A stretch of DNA of 30,910 nt from positions 1 to 30,910 of the forward strand of contig CAKOIJ010000009.1 of assembly GCA_934086775.1 (NCBI GenBank), read 5' to 3'. Made by a program: the position numbers and the translations under genes. Below, piece by piece: positions 9,367 to 18,519 of this stretch (the first letter of the stretch is position 1; every line of letters begins with the position of its first letter). The notes beneath the pieces are model-generated. The model saw only the letters and a list, made by a program, of their open reading frames with translations, was not told the origin of the DNA and did not search any database. The DNA is from an uncultured Bacilli bacterium (GTDB lineage: Bacteria > Bacillota_I > Bacilli_A > RF39 > UBA660).

Positions 9367-9978
9367 ATGAATATAGTTGATGCTATTTTAATTGTGATTT
9401 TAATAATAGGTGCTTTAGGAGGAATGAGAAGAGGCGCTGTTAAAAGTATAGTTAGTTTAGTGGGAAGTATAGTAGTACTTTTATTATCTTGGATACTAAA
9501 GGGGAGTTTAGCAAATATTCTTATTAGTAAACTACCTCAGATAGGAAATAACGCAGCTATTTCAGTACTTGTTTATCATATTTTATCATTTATTTTGCTT
9601 TTAATAGTTTTTAGTTTACTTTATAGAGTACTATTAAAGGTAACAGATATAGTTGAAAAAGTATTTGATGCAACAATAATACTTGGCTTTGTATCAAGAG
9701 TAATAGGCGCAGTTATAGGTGCAATAACTACATATGTAGTGTTATTCTTCATTCTATTTATATTAAGTATATTTAATATTAAATACTTTAATAATAGTAA
9801 AGTAAGTAACTTTATGTTAGAAAAAACACCTGCACTTGCACCACTTGTTAAGAATACATTTGAAGGAATAAAAGAAGTATATGAAAGTAATAATGCTGAG
9901 GAACAAATAAAAATATTATTTGAAAAAAATATAATTAATGAGGATAATATGAATAAAATATTAGAGAAGGTGAATTAA
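9367..9978 (+). CDS. CvpA family membrane protein
   Basis: 203 residues with about four hydrophobic segments. The N-terminal family block is MNIVDAILIVILIIGALGG followed by RRGAVKSIVSL, and the middle holds FVSRVIGAVIGAITTYVVL. CvpA/YshB proteins are inner-membrane proteins of poorly known role, first linked to colicin V production. The ATG at 9367 has a strong AGGAGG at 9354-9359. Longer in-frame extensions reach into rnhC and are not credible. Overlapping TATAAT sequences at 9322-9332 are the likely -10. It overlaps trxA by one base (TAATG), so the two are co-translated. Confidence 0.9.
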   Translation: MNIVDAILIVILIIGALGGMRRGAVKSIVSLVGSIVVLLLSWILKGSLANILISKLPQIGNNAAISVLVYHILSFILLLIVFSLLYRVLLKVTDIVEKVFDATIILGFVSRVIGAVIGAITTYVVLFFILFILSIFNIKYFNNSKVSNFMLEKTPALAPLVKNTFEGIKEVYESNNAEEQIKILFEKNIINEDNMNKILEKVN

Positions 9979-10280
9979 TGAGATATTATAAAGGAGAAGA
10001 TTTTGATAGTCTTGTAAAAGAAGGAGTGCATGTAATTGATTTTTATGCAGATTGGTGTGGACCATGTAAGATGCTTGGAAGTATTTTAGAAGAAATTAAT
10101 GATGTAGATATTATTAAAGTAAATGTAGATACATACTCTGATCTTGCAAATAAATTTAGAATAATGAGTATTCCACATTTAGTATTCTATAAAGATGGAG
10201 AAATTATTTCTTCTTCGGTAGGTTTTATTGATAAAGAAACTTTACTTGAAAAAATAGAAGAAACAAAAAGTTCTAGGTAA
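9978..10280 (+). CDS. trxA: Thioredoxin
   Basis: 100 residues, a complete single thioredoxin domain with the active site in DFYADWCGPCKML. The cis-Pro region is IMSIPHLVFYKDGE, followed by SSVGFIDKETL. It is a cytoplasmic disulfide reductant for enzymes such as ribonucleotide reductase. There is no signal peptide. The start ATG overlaps the cvpA stop, and AGAAGGTGA supplies the ribosome-binding site. The cvpA...trxA order resembles the rnhC-cvpA-polX-mutS2-trxA region of Bacillus with the middle genes missing. Confidence 0.92.
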   Translation: MRYYKGEDFDSLVKEGVHVIDFYADWCGPCKMLGSILEEINDVDIIKVNVDTYSDLANKFRIMSIPHLVFYKDGEIISSSVGFIDKETLLEKIEETKSSR

Positions 10281-10281
10281 T

Positions 10282-10310
10282 GATATTAAGTTTTACTTGA
10301 TATCTTTTTA
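10282..10310 (+). terminator. Terminator of cvpA-trxA
   Basis: GATATTAAG (10282-10290) and CTTGATATC (10296-10304) form a 9-base stem with one G-U pair and loop TTTTA, followed by TTTTTATTTTA. Confidence 0.7.
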
Positions 10311-10325
10311 TTTTACTTGTATAAT
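10297..10325 (+). promoter_or_regulatory. queA promoter nested in the trxA terminator
   Basis: TTGATA (10297-10302) lies in the 3' arm of the preceding terminator. After 17 bases comes TATAAT (10320-10325). The expected start near 10332 leaves a 5' leader of about 12 bases before ATG 10344. Confidence 0.7.
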
Positions 10326-10343
10326 CTATTTGGATGTGATGTT

Positions 10344-11402
10344 ATGGAAAAAATATATGATATAAATTACTATGATTATGACTTACCAGAAGAGTTAATC
10401 GCTCAGTCGCCACTTGAGGATAGAAGTAGTTCTAAACTTTTATTACTTGATAAAAATACTGGTAAAATAAAAGATGAAACATTTAAAAATATAATTAATT
10501 ACTTGCATTCTGGAGATACTTTAGTACTTAACGATACTAAAGTTATGCCTGCTAGACTAATAGGTACAAAAGAAGAAACAGGGGCAGTGATTGAAATACT
10601 TTTGCTAAAAGATATGGGAAGTGACATCTGGGAAGTATTATCTAGACCTCAAAAAAGACTACATAAGGGAGATATAGTTACATTTGGCGAAGGACAGTTA
10701 AAAATAGAAGTTATTGAAAAACTAAATGATGGAATAACACATGTTAAACTTATATATAGTGGTATTCTATATGAAATACTAGATAAACTTGGTACTATGC
10801 CTCTTCCTCCATACATACATGAAAAACTTGTTGATCAAAGTAGATACCAAACAGTATATGCAAAAAATGTTGGGAGTGCTGCTGCTCCTACGGCGGGACT
10901 ACATTTTACTAAAGAATTACTTGAAAGAATAAAAGAAAAAGGTGTAGAAATATTATATGTAACACTTCATGTAGGACTTGGAACATTTAGACCAGTTGCT
11001 GAAGAAAATGTCCTTGACCATGAAATGCATAGTGAACTTTATATGATAACTAAAGAAGTAGCTGATAAACTAAATAAGGCAAAAAAAGAAAAAAGAAGAA
11101 TAATAGCAGTTGGTACTACTAGTACGAGAACACTTGAAAGTAATATAACTAAATATGAGTGCTTTAAAGAAACTACAGAAGAAACAAATATATTTATATA
11201 CCCAGGATATAAATTTAAAGGTATTGATGCTTTAGTAACGAATTTCCATTTACCAAAGAGTACTTTAGTAATGCTTGTAAGTGCTTTAGCAGGAAGAGAT
11301 AATATATTAAATGCATATAAATATGCAGTAAATAATAAATACAGATTTTTCTCATTTGGAGATGCTATGTTTATAACAAATGATATAAATTCTAATAAAT
11401 AA
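10344..11402 (+). CDS. queA: S-adenosylmethionine:tRNA ribosyltransferase-isomerase
   Basis: 352 residues, normal for QueA. It transfers the ribosyl part of SAM to preQ1 at tRNA position 34 to give epoxyqueuosine. Family blocks seen are [42 protein letters not shown], the [10 protein letters not shown] segment, [12 protein letters not shown] and [23 protein letters not shown] 10344 is preferred. A TTG at 10317 would start inside the promoter, and the predicted transcript begins after it. tgt, the preceding enzyme of the pathway, follows after an independent terminator and promoter. Confidence 0.96.
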   Translation: MEKIYDINYYDYDLPEELIAQSPLEDRSSSKLLLLDKNTGKIKDETFKNIINYLHSGDTLVLNDTKVMPARLIGTKEETGAVIEILLLKDMGSDIWEVLSRPQKRLHKGDIVTFGEGQLKIEVIEKLNDGITHVKLIYSGILYEILDKLGTMPLPPYIHEKLVDQSRYQTVYAKNVGSAAAPTAGLHFTKELLERIKEKGVEILYVTLHVGLGTFRPVAEENVLDHEMHSELYMITKEVADKLNKAKKEKRRIIAVGTTSTRTLESNITKYECFKETTEETNIFIYPGYKFKGIDALVTNFHLPKSTLVMLVSALAGRDNILNAYKYAVNNKYRFFSFGDAMFITNDINSNK

Positions 11403-11405
11403 GAT

Positions 11406-11454
11406 ATACACTAGTTATTGCAAATTTTGCAATAATTAGTGTATTTATTTTTTT
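11406..11454 (+). terminator. Strong terminator of queA
   Basis: 11406-11423 and 11427-11444 form a long, nearly perfect hairpin (outer arms ATACACTA/TAGTGTAT, inner TTATTGCAA/TTGCAATAA, one G-U pair), followed by a T-rich run to 11454. Confidence 0.85.
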
Positions 11455-11526
11455 GAAAAAATATTAGATAATAGCAGAAAAAAGAAATACTTATAGATTT
11501 AATAATGAATTTTTTAAAAGAAAATC

Positions 11527-11551
11527 AGTATGTTTAATAAGCATACTTTTT
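11527..11551 (+). terminator. Second terminator-like hairpin in the queA-tgt gap
   Basis: AGTATG (11527-11532) and CATACT (11542-11547) are separated by 9 bases and followed by TTTT. It lies in the 208-base queA-tgt gap, ahead of the tgt promoter. It may be a backup terminator. I found no preQ1 riboswitch signature in this gap. Confidence 0.45.
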
Positions 11552-11553
11552 AA

Positions 11554-12726
<1,173 letters not shown>

Positions 12727-12733
12727 GTATAAT

Positions 12734-13045
12734 ATGGAAAGAAATAAAAAGGTATGTTTAGAAATAACATTAATAGGTATTACTATAATAATTATAACAA
12801 GTGTAATAATATCACTTATAAATTATAAAGAAAATAAAGAATTAAATCTTTTAAAAAAAGATTTAGTAAGCATAACTCGCAGTTGTGTTAAAGATAATAT
12901 ATGTACTAATGATACAATAACCTTAAAAGATTTAGAAGAAAACAACTACTTAACTGATGATTTAAAAAAAAGAACTGAAAACTATGACGATACATCATTC
13001 ATTATCTTCAGTTTAAAAGAAGTATATCTAAAGGAAAAGAATTAA
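12734..13045 (+). CDS. Small single-pass membrane protein, pilin-like architecture
   Basis: 103 residues from ATG 12734, which has AGGTAGGT just upstream at the tgt stop. The N-terminus is short and basic (MERNKKVCLE), followed by one transmembrane helix (about 11-32, TLIGITIIIITSVIISLI). A polar domain with a possible disulfide pair (RSCVKDNIC) and the motif TITLKDLEENNYL follow. A short basic head, one long N-terminal helix and a [IV]TxxxLxxxxYL motif recall pseudopilins of AT-rich Firmicutes, but the Gly/Glu cleavage motif is not clear. A simple anchored protein of unknown role is equally possible. It lies 7 bases after tgt, so it is co-transcribed. Confidence 0.6.
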   Translation: MERNKKVCLEITLIGITIIIITSVIISLINYKENKELNLLKKDLVSITRSCVKDNICTNDTITLKDLEENNYLTDDLKKRTENYDDTSFIIFSLKEVYLKEKN

Positions 13046-13059
13046 CTTTTCCTTTTATT
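13030..13059. terminator. Bidirectional terminator carrying both stop codons
   Basis: AAAGGAAAAG (13030-13039) and CTTTTCCTTT (13046-13055) form a perfect 10-base repeat with loop AATTAA. The loop contains the plus-strand stop (13043-13045) and the minus-strand stop (13042-13044), so the two convergent genes overlap by 4 bases within the hairpin. Confidence 0.8.
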
Positions 13060-13404
13060 AATACCAAACATTCCACCAATTGTACTAGAAAGTAATAAAA
13101 CTAAAAAGTAAATAAAAGATTTTAGCGAAGGCAAACTCCTAAAAATAATAGATAAAAATAATAAAAGTAAAATCATAGATAAACCCATAATAATACCACT
13201 TAAATAACCTTTCTTATCACTTCTTTTACCAAGTTTAAATCCATTAATTAAAAATAATATATTTAGAGTTATAAAACTAATAATACTTATAGTTTTATAA
13301 TTAATTAAATTAAAATATGAAAAAGTAGTAATTATTATAAGATAAATAATTAAAGATACTAAAAAATAACCTAAATTAAATAAAATGTTGTTAATTTTTT
13401 TCAT
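13042..13404 (-). CDS. TIGR04086/YrzE-like membrane protein
   Basis: 120 residues with four predicted transmembrane helices. The layout and the blocks GFKLGKRSDKKGYLSGIIMG and STIGGMFGINK match the TIGR04086 (YrzE) family. In Bacillus this gene also lies beside queA-tgt-yajC, so the context supports the call. The function of the family is unknown. The ATG at 13404 has a strong AGGAGG upstream on the minus strand (13413-13418), and TATAAT sits further up in the divergent gap. Confidence 0.75.
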   Translation of the reverse strand: MKKINNILFNLGYFLVSLIIYLIIITTFSYFNLINYKTISIISFITLNILFLINGFKLGKRSDKKGYLSGIIMGLSMILLLLFLSIIFRSLPSLKSFIYFLVLLLSSTIGGMFGINKRKS

Positions 13405-13429
13405 TTTTCCTCCTGTTTAATTATATAAC

Positions 13430-13458
13430 TTGATTAAAAAAATATTACTTTGTACATA
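13430..13458 (+). promoter_or_regulatory. Promoter of the DUF421 gene
   Basis: TTGATT (13430-13435), 17 bases, TACATA (13453-13458), in the 73-base divergent region shared with the YrzE-like gene. Confidence 0.5.
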
Positions 13459-13477
13459 ATAATATTAGGTGATAAAA

Positions 13478-14125
13478 ATGGAATTACTAATAGTTGTATT
13501 AAAAACAATATTCTTCTATTTTTTTATATTAATAATTTATAGGATAATGGGTAAAAGAGAAATAGGTCAATTATCTATTCAAGACTTAGTAGTATCAATC
13601 TTAATAGCTGAGATGGTTGCTATTAGCATTGAAAACAAAACAGATCCACTTGCATATACAGTCTTTCCTATAATTGTACTAGTATTACTTGAAATAGTAA
13701 TGGCATTTATAAGTTTAAAATGTAACAAAATAAGACACATAATAGAAGGTAAACCAGCTTTAATAATAAATAAAGGAGTTATAAATTTTAAAGAAATGGT
13801 AAAACAAAGATATACATTAGATGATTTATTACTAGAACTTAGAACTAATAAAATAAAAAATTTAATGGATGTAGAATATGCAGTACTTGAAAATAATGGT
13901 AAATTAAATATATTTAAATATAACTTTCTAAAAATAAAAAGTGAAAACCCATTCCCATTAATTCTAGATGGTAAGGTAGAAACAAGTACTTTAAATTATA
14001 TTAATAAAGATGAAAAGTGGTTATTAGATTTATTAAGTAAAGATAACTTAAGTGTATCAGAAATATTCTATTGTTTCTATAAAAATAACAAAGCTTATAT
14101 AATTAAAAAAGAAGATGTTAAATAA
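13478..14125 (+). CDS. DUF421 membrane protein (YetF/YcaP family)
   Basis: 215 residues. Three N-terminal helices carry the family signature YRIMGKREIGQLSIQDLVVS and ILIAEMVAISIE. A cytoplasmic DUF421 domain follows with EGKPALIINKGVINFKEM, YTLDDLLLELR and VEYAVLENNGKLNIF. B. subtilis members (YetF, YdfS and others) are inner-membrane proteins, several linked to spores, but no spore genes are seen here and the role is open. ATG 13478 is preferred over GTG 13469 because AGGTGAT overlaps that GTG and serves the ATG as Shine-Dalgarno. Confidence 0.88.
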   Translation: MELLIVVLKTIFFYFFILIIYRIMGKREIGQLSIQDLVVSILIAEMVAISIENKTDPLAYTVFPIIVLVLLEIVMAFISLKCNKIRHIIEGKPALIINKGVINFKEMVKQRYTLDDLLLELRTNKIKNLMDVEYAVLENNGKLNIFKYNFLKIKSENPFPLILDGKVETSTLNYINKDEKWLLDLLSKDNLSVSEIFYCFYKNNKAYIIKKEDVK

Positions 14126-14160
14126 AAAATTCTAGTCTAAAAGATTGGAATTTTTTATTT
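14124..14160 (+). terminator. Terminator of the DUF421 gene
   Basis: Arms 14127-14138 and 14142-14153 (AAATTCTAGTCT and AGATTGGAATTT) pair with two G-U pairs and an AAA loop, with further A/T pairs outside and TTTTATTTT after. The stem begins at the stop codon. Confidence 0.7.
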
Positions 14161-14177
14161 TATCATAAGCACTTAAA

Positions 14178-14206
14178 TTGATTTTAAACATTAAAAATAT
14201 TATAAT
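14178..14206 (+). promoter_or_regulatory. Promoter of the frameshifted gene
   Basis: TTGATT (14178-14183), 17 bases, TATAAT (14201-14206), then a leader of about 15 bases with GAGGTG before ATG 14229. Confidence 0.65.
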
Positions 14207-14228
14207 GCTTGTAGATAGAGGTGTTACA

Positions 14229-14845
14229 ATGAACTATATTAAAAATTTATTGATTTCTGATCTTATAATACTGTATTCGAAAACTAAAGATACAAAATAT
14301 ATTGAAGATTTAAAAAATAGATTTAAGTTCTGTGGCTTTACTAATGAAGAAACAGAAGAATTTATTGAAATTGAAACTTCGCTTTATGAATTTAAAGGTT
14401 GCAAAGATGATAAAACAATTATTAAAAGACACTATATTTTAGGCAATGAAAATAAGGGTGTTTTATTTGAAGATAAATCTTTATATAAATATATTCCAGA
14501 CACTAGCAGTAAAAAGATATTTTATACTTCTGAATTAATTTCGGTAATTGATGAGGCGGCTGTGCTAACTTATTCTAGTAATATAAATAAATATAAAGCT
14601 AAAGATGAGATAATAGCTTTGTCAAAAGGGGAAGTAAATAATTGGATTTATAGAGAATTTTTTAGCAGATTAGAATATTTATGCAGATGTGCTAACAAAG
14701 TATTTTCGGAAGTAAGAAATCTTTATTTCAAAAAAAGATATCAAATCTGTACTGGAATGAGAGCAAAATTTGTATAGATGCTAGGTGGGATCCTAAATAC
14801 ATTTCTAGTCGTAAGTTTGAACCTTACTCGGAAGAGTTTAAATAA
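14229..14845 (+). pseudogene. Unrecognised protein gene with a -1 frameshift at an A7 run
   Basis: I do not recognise the family. Frame 1 runs from ATG 14229 (GAGGTG Shine-Dalgarno) to TAG 14775. The -1 frame stays open past that stop and reads WNESKICIDARWDPKYISSR then KFEPYSEEFK, ending in TAA at 14843-14845. This looks like real protein, unlike the odd frame-1 tail (RYQICTGMRAKFV). The frames meet at CAAAAAAAG, with seven A at 14730-14736, so one indel there would join them into roughly 205 residues. The protein is charged and mixed alpha/beta, with Cys-rich RLEYLCRCANKVF and no membrane segment. A programmed -1 slip is possible, but no clear hairpin follows at the right spacing. The gene has its own promoter and a terminator after the second stop, which supports the longer product. 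Confidence 0.6.
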
Positions 14846-14864
14846 ATAAAATTAATATGAAACA

Positions 14865-14889
14865 GTGGTTGCTAAAGCAACTACTTTTT
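14865..14889 (+). terminator. Terminator before hisS
   Basis: GTGGTTGCT (14865-14873) and AGCAACTAC (14876-14884) form a 9-base stem with one G-U pair and a tight loop, followed by TTTTT. Confidence 0.75.
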
Positions 14890-14897
14890 AGTATAAT
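14869..14897 (+). promoter_or_regulatory. hisS promoter nested in the terminator
   Basis: TTGCTA (14869-14874), in the 5' arm of the terminator, then 17 bases and TATAAT (14892-14897). It is the same composite as at 2175-2203, with the same -35 hexamer. The leader would be about 15 bases (AAGGAAGTG Shine-Dalgarno), too short for a T-box. Confidence 0.7.
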
Positions 14898-14918
14898 AAT
14901 ACATAAGGAAGTGAAAAC

Positions 14919-16166
14919 ATGCAAAAACCTAAAGGTACTCTAGATATGTATGGTAAGGATGGAAAAATGTATGACTATTTATATAGCTATACGAGTAACT
15001 TTATGTATCTTTATAATTATGAATTTATAAAAGTTCCTACTTTTGAGTACACAGAATTATTTTATAGAGGTGTAGGGGAAACAACGGATGTAGTTAATAA
15101 GGAAACATATGATTTTATTGATAAAGGTGGTAGAAATATAACTTTAAGACCTGAATTTACTGCAGGAGTAGTTAGAAGTTATATTGAGAACAAAATGTAT
15201 ACTGAAGTAGTAACTAAACTTTTTTACTTTGGAAGTGCATTTAGATATGAAAGACCACAAAGTGGTAGGTTAAGAGAGTTTACTCAAGTTGGAGTAGAAG
15301 CGTTTGGTATTAAAAATCCAAACTTTGATGCAGAAGTAATAAGTCTAGCATACAATTATTTAAAAGGACTTGGAATAACTGATTTAAAAGTATATATAAA
15401 TACACTAGGAGATAAAACTTCTAGAGAAAATTATAATAAAGTAATAAAAGAATACTTAGAAAAAGATTATGATAACTTATGTGATACATGTAAAGAAAGA
15501 CTAAATAAAAATCCACTTAGAATACTTGATTGTAAATATGACAATGAAAGAGAATATATAAAAAAATCGCCTAAAACAATAGATTATCTCAATGAAGAAA
15601 GTAGAGAATATTTTAATAAAGTAAAAGATGCTTTAGAAGTATTAGATATACCATATGAAATAGATAGTACATTAGTAAGAGGATTAGACTACTATACTCA
15701 TACGATATTTGAAATTAAAAGTGATTTGGAATTCCTTGGTAAAGCAAATACATTATGTGGTGGAGGAAGGTATGATAGTTTAGTTAGTAATCTGGATGGG
15801 CCTGATATGCCGGGTATAGGTTTTGCACTTGGAATTGAAAGAATAATGACTGTTATGAAGGAATTAGAAACGTTTGTACCTATTAATAATATTGATATAT
15901 TTGTAATGAATTTGGATAATTCGCTATATGCTCTTCAAGTAATAGATGATTTAAGAGGAAGTGGCTTTGCAGTTGAAACAGATTATACTGGTAAAAATAT
16001 TAAAAGTTTATGGAAACTAGTAGATAAGTTTAATCCAAAATATGTTTTAATAATTGGAGAAAATGAAGAAAAAAGTGGACTTATAACTGTTAAAGATAAT
16101 TTAACAAAAGAAGAAATAAAAGTAAAAGATAGTGAATTAATAGACTATCTAGATATGAATATATAA
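14919..16166 (+). CDS. hisS: Histidine-tRNA ligase
   Basis: 415 residues, a class II aminoacyl-tRNA synthetase of normal length. Motif 2 is FRYERPQSGRLREFTQVGVE, the HisA motifs are LVRGLDYYTHTIFEI and CGGGRYDSLV, and motif 3 is GIGFALGIERIM. The C-terminal anticodon-binding domain spans about residues 320-415 (IDIFVMNLDNS and YVLIIGENE). In many Firmicutes hisS is followed by aspS. Here aspS is absent and a ClpX-like gene follows after 19 bases, while yrvM/tcdA and rarA, the usual next neighbours, lie further downstream. Confidence 0.96.
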   Translation: MQKPKGTLDMYGKDGKMYDYLYSYTSNFMYLYNYEFIKVPTFEYTELFYRGVGETTDVVNKETYDFIDKGGRNITLRPEFTAGVVRSYIENKMYTEVVTKLFYFGSAFRYERPQSGRLREFTQVGVEAFGIKNPNFDAEVISLAYNYLKGLGITDLKVYINTLGDKTSRENYNKVIKEYLEKDYDNLCDTCKERLNKNPLRILDCKYDNEREYIKKSPKTIDYLNEESREYFNKVKDALEVLDIPYEIDSTLVRGLDYYTHTIFEIKSDLEFLGKANTLCGGGRYDSLVSNLDGPDMPGIGFALGIERIMTVMKELETFVPINNIDIFVMNLDNSLYALQVIDDLRGSGFAVETDYTGKNIKSLWKLVDKFNPKYVLIIGENEEKSGLITVKDNLTKEEIKVKDSELIDYLDMNI

Positions 16167-16185
16167 TTAATTTTCAGGGGGAAAT

Positions 16186-17739
16186 ATGAAAAACGATAAA
16201 CTTAAAGTTGCCTGCTTACTAGGTACATATGATAGACCAGAACTAGACTTTCCTTATTACTTAGTTGATAGTATAGTACTAGGTTATGAAAATGAAGAAA
16301 AAACTACATTTACAGATATTTTTACTGGAAAAGAATATCTAAGTATTTTAAATGCAAGTGAGTTTGGGCTTGCTATTGGTTATGGGATGCCACTTGATGT
16401 GAAAAGTTTTTACGAAGAAAAAACAACTATAAAAAATGGTAAAGAAATTACTAAAAAAAATAAAAAAATAGATAAAGAAAAATGTTTAGAATACTATAAA
16501 TGGATGGAAAAACTAGTTTTTATTGAAAGTGAAGAATATCCAATAGTGGGTGTAGAAGTAAATGAATTTGAAAAGAAATTTAATGTAAAACTAAATTTAA
16601 ACTATGTAGAAGAAGAGAATAAATTAATAGATGCTTTATTAAGTGGAGAGTTATCTGAAGAAGAATTTTATCAAAAATTAGTGGATCAGTATGAAAATGT
16701 TCCTAGTAGAAATGAAGATATAGAGAATAAACTTGCTAAAACTCTTGACAAACCAATAAGTGAAGTAGTATCTAAAATTAAAACTAGTATAATAAATCAA
16801 GATGAGGCAATAAAGAAAATAATCGTTCAAATTTACAAGTATGCATTATTTGGTAAAGATATGAAAAGTAATATACTTATATATGGTCCTAGTGGAGTGG
16901 GTAAAACCGCATTAATAAATGAAATAGCTAAAATAATAGATTATCCTGTACATGTAGAGGATATGACTAGTTATACAGCAAGTGGTTTTAAAGGTGCTAG
17001 TACAGAAGATATTTTAATTCACTTATATAAAAATGCGGGTGAAGATATAACAAAAGCAGAGCATAGTATACTGTTTTTAGATGAAATAGATAAAAAAGCA
17101 GGAAAAGATGCTGATACTTCTATTGCAAATGAAGATGTTTTAAAAAGTTTACTTAAAATAATTGAGGGGGGAGTTTTTAATGTTGAATTAGATCCGTTTG
17201 GAAGTACTATTAAATTTGATACAAGCAATTTACTAATAATCGCTGGAGGAGCATTTACTGATTTATATAATAATCAAACAAAAGAAAAGAAAAATGTGGT
17301 TGGTTTTAATAATGATGTTAAATCTATTAATAATGAAGTGAAATATGGAACAGAATTAACTATAAAAGATTTTGAAAAGTTCGGTATGCCTCTTGAATTT
17401 ATGGGTAGATTTAAAACTATAATTAGAATGAATACTTTAAGAAAAGAAGATTTAATTAGTATACTTAAAAATAGTAATTTAAGTGAATTAAAAAAATACA
17501 TAAATGCTTTTGAAAAGAAAGGTATTAAGTTAGATTTACCTGAAGAAGTGTATGAAAAAATAGCAAATGTTGCAAGTGGCTACGGTACAGGTGCAAGAGG
17601 ACTTAATTTAGTAGTAGATAAAATATTTGAAAATGTACTTTATGAAGTATTTGAAAATACTAATGATCTTGAAGAAATAACTTTAGGAAAAGACATAGTA
17701 GAAAATAATAATGATTTTACTTTAAGAAAGAGGATCTAA
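16186..17739 (+). CDS. ClpX-like AAA+ unfoldase with an unfamiliar N-terminal domain
   Basis: 517 residues. The AAA+ module (about 200-490) follows ClpX point by point: Walker A GPSGVGKT (234-241), pore-loop region TSYTASGFKG with an aromatic residue as in GYVG, and Walker B ILFLDEID (295-302). Sensor 1 is LLIIAGGAF (349-357), VVGF (371-374) sits where ClpX has its IGF ClpP-docking loop, the Arg finger lies in LEFMGRF (403-409), and sensor 2 is GTGARGL (467-473). The ClpX zinc-binding N-domain is missing. Instead residues 1-190 form an unrecognised domain beginning KVACLLGTYDRPELDFPYYL, with an acidic helical linker. It may be a second unfoldase with its own substrate reader, possibly working with ClpP. 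It has a strong GGGGG Shine-Dalgarno and abuts the TtcA-like gene with no gap. Confidence 0.8.
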   Translation: MKNDKLKVACLLGTYDRPELDFPYYLVDSIVLGYENEEKTTFTDIFTGKEYLSILNASEFGLAIGYGMPLDVKSFYEEKTTIKNGKEITKKNKKIDKEKCLEYYKWMEKLVFIESEEYPIVGVEVNEFEKKFNVKLNLNYVEEENKLIDALLSGELSEEEFYQKLVDQYENVPSRNEDIENKLAKTLDKPISEVVSKIKTSIINQDEAIKKIIVQIYKYALFGKDMKSNILIYGPSGVGKTALINEIAKIIDYPVHVEDMTSYTASGFKGASTEDILIHLYKNAGEDITKAEHSILFLDEIDKKAGKDADTSIANEDVLKSLLKIIEGGVFNVELDPFGSTIKFDTSNLLIIAGGAFTDLYNNQTKEKKNVVGFNNDVKSINNEVKYGTELTIKDFEKFGMPLEFMGRFKTIIRMNTLRKEDLISILKNSNLSELKKYINAFEKKGIKLDLPEEVYEKIANVASGYGTGARGLNLVVDKIFENVLYEVFENTNDLEEITLGKDIVENNNDFTLRKRI

Positions 17740-18519
17740 ATGGAAGTTAAAGAAATAGAAAGAAGTATAATAAAGAGGTTTAGGAAAGAAATATGGAGAC
17801 TATTTACTAAAGCAGTAAATGAGTTTAACTTAATAAATGATGGAGATAAAATAGCAGTTTGTATAAGTGGAGGAAAAGACTCATTTTTACTTGCTAAATG
17901 CATGGAAGAGTTAAAAAGACATGGTAGGATTAATTTTGATTTAGAATTTATACTAATGAATCCTGGTTATGATAAAGAAAATTTAGATTTAATACATTTA
18001 AATAGTAAAAAATTAAACTTAACAATTAATGAATTTGAATATAATATATTTAAAGAAGTAAATGGTGAAAAAAACCCGTGTTACTTATGTGCTAGAAAAA
18101 GAAGAGGCGCACTTTATAATAAGGCAAAAGAACTAGGCTGTAATAAAATAGCTCTAGGACATCATTTTGATGATGTTATTGAAACTATTCTTATGAGTTT
18201 AATATTTAATGGAGAATTTAAAACAATGATGCCTAAACTTAAAAGTACAAATTTTAAAGGTATGGAATTAATAAGGCCTCTATATTTTGTTAGAGAAGAA
18301 GATATAAAAAGATTTTGTAGGTATAATGATTTACATTTTATAGGCTGTGCTTGTAATGTAACCAAAAAAGGCACTGGAATGAGACTTGAAATGAAGAAAC
18401 TTGTTCAAATACTTAAAACCTACTATGATGGTGCTGATAAGAATTTAATGAATGCTACTTATAATGTAAATTTAAATACTATTATAAGTTACATAGAAAG
18501 AAAGGATGATGAAGAATGA
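17740..18519 (+). CDS. TtcA-family tRNA 2-thiocytidine biosynthesis protein
   Basis: 259 residues. The PP-loop ATP-pyrophosphatase motif is AVCISGGKDSFLLAKC. The CxxC pair is NPCYLCARKRRGALY, and a later Cys-x-Cys (FIGCACNVTKKG) supplies the third iron-sulfur ligand. IALGHHFDDVIETILMSLIF is the family helix. TtcA uses a 4Fe-4S cluster to thiolate C32 of some tRNAs. Bacillota homologues are often annotated only as TtcA-like, so the exact target base is uncertain. The ATG follows the ClpX-like stop codon directly, and the next gene overlaps by 4 bases (ATGA), so translation of all three is coupled. Confidence 0.85.
   Translation: MEVKEIERSIIKRFRKEIWRLFTKAVNEFNLINDGDKIAVCISGGKDSFLLAKCMEELKRHGRINFDLEFILMNPGYDKENLDLIHLNSKKLNLTINEFEYNIFKEVNGEKNPCYLCARKRRGALYNKAKELGCNKIALGHHFDDVIETILMSLIFNGEFKTMMPKLKSTNFKGMELIRPLYFVREEDIKRFCRYNDLHFIGCACNVTKKGTGMRLEMKKLVQILKTYYDGADKNLMNATYNVNLNTIISYIERKDDEE

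Noticed and set aside
14846..14918. T-box leader for hisS
   Set aside because: The predicted leader is only about 15 bases, with no room for a T-box, and no T-box core sequence was seen.
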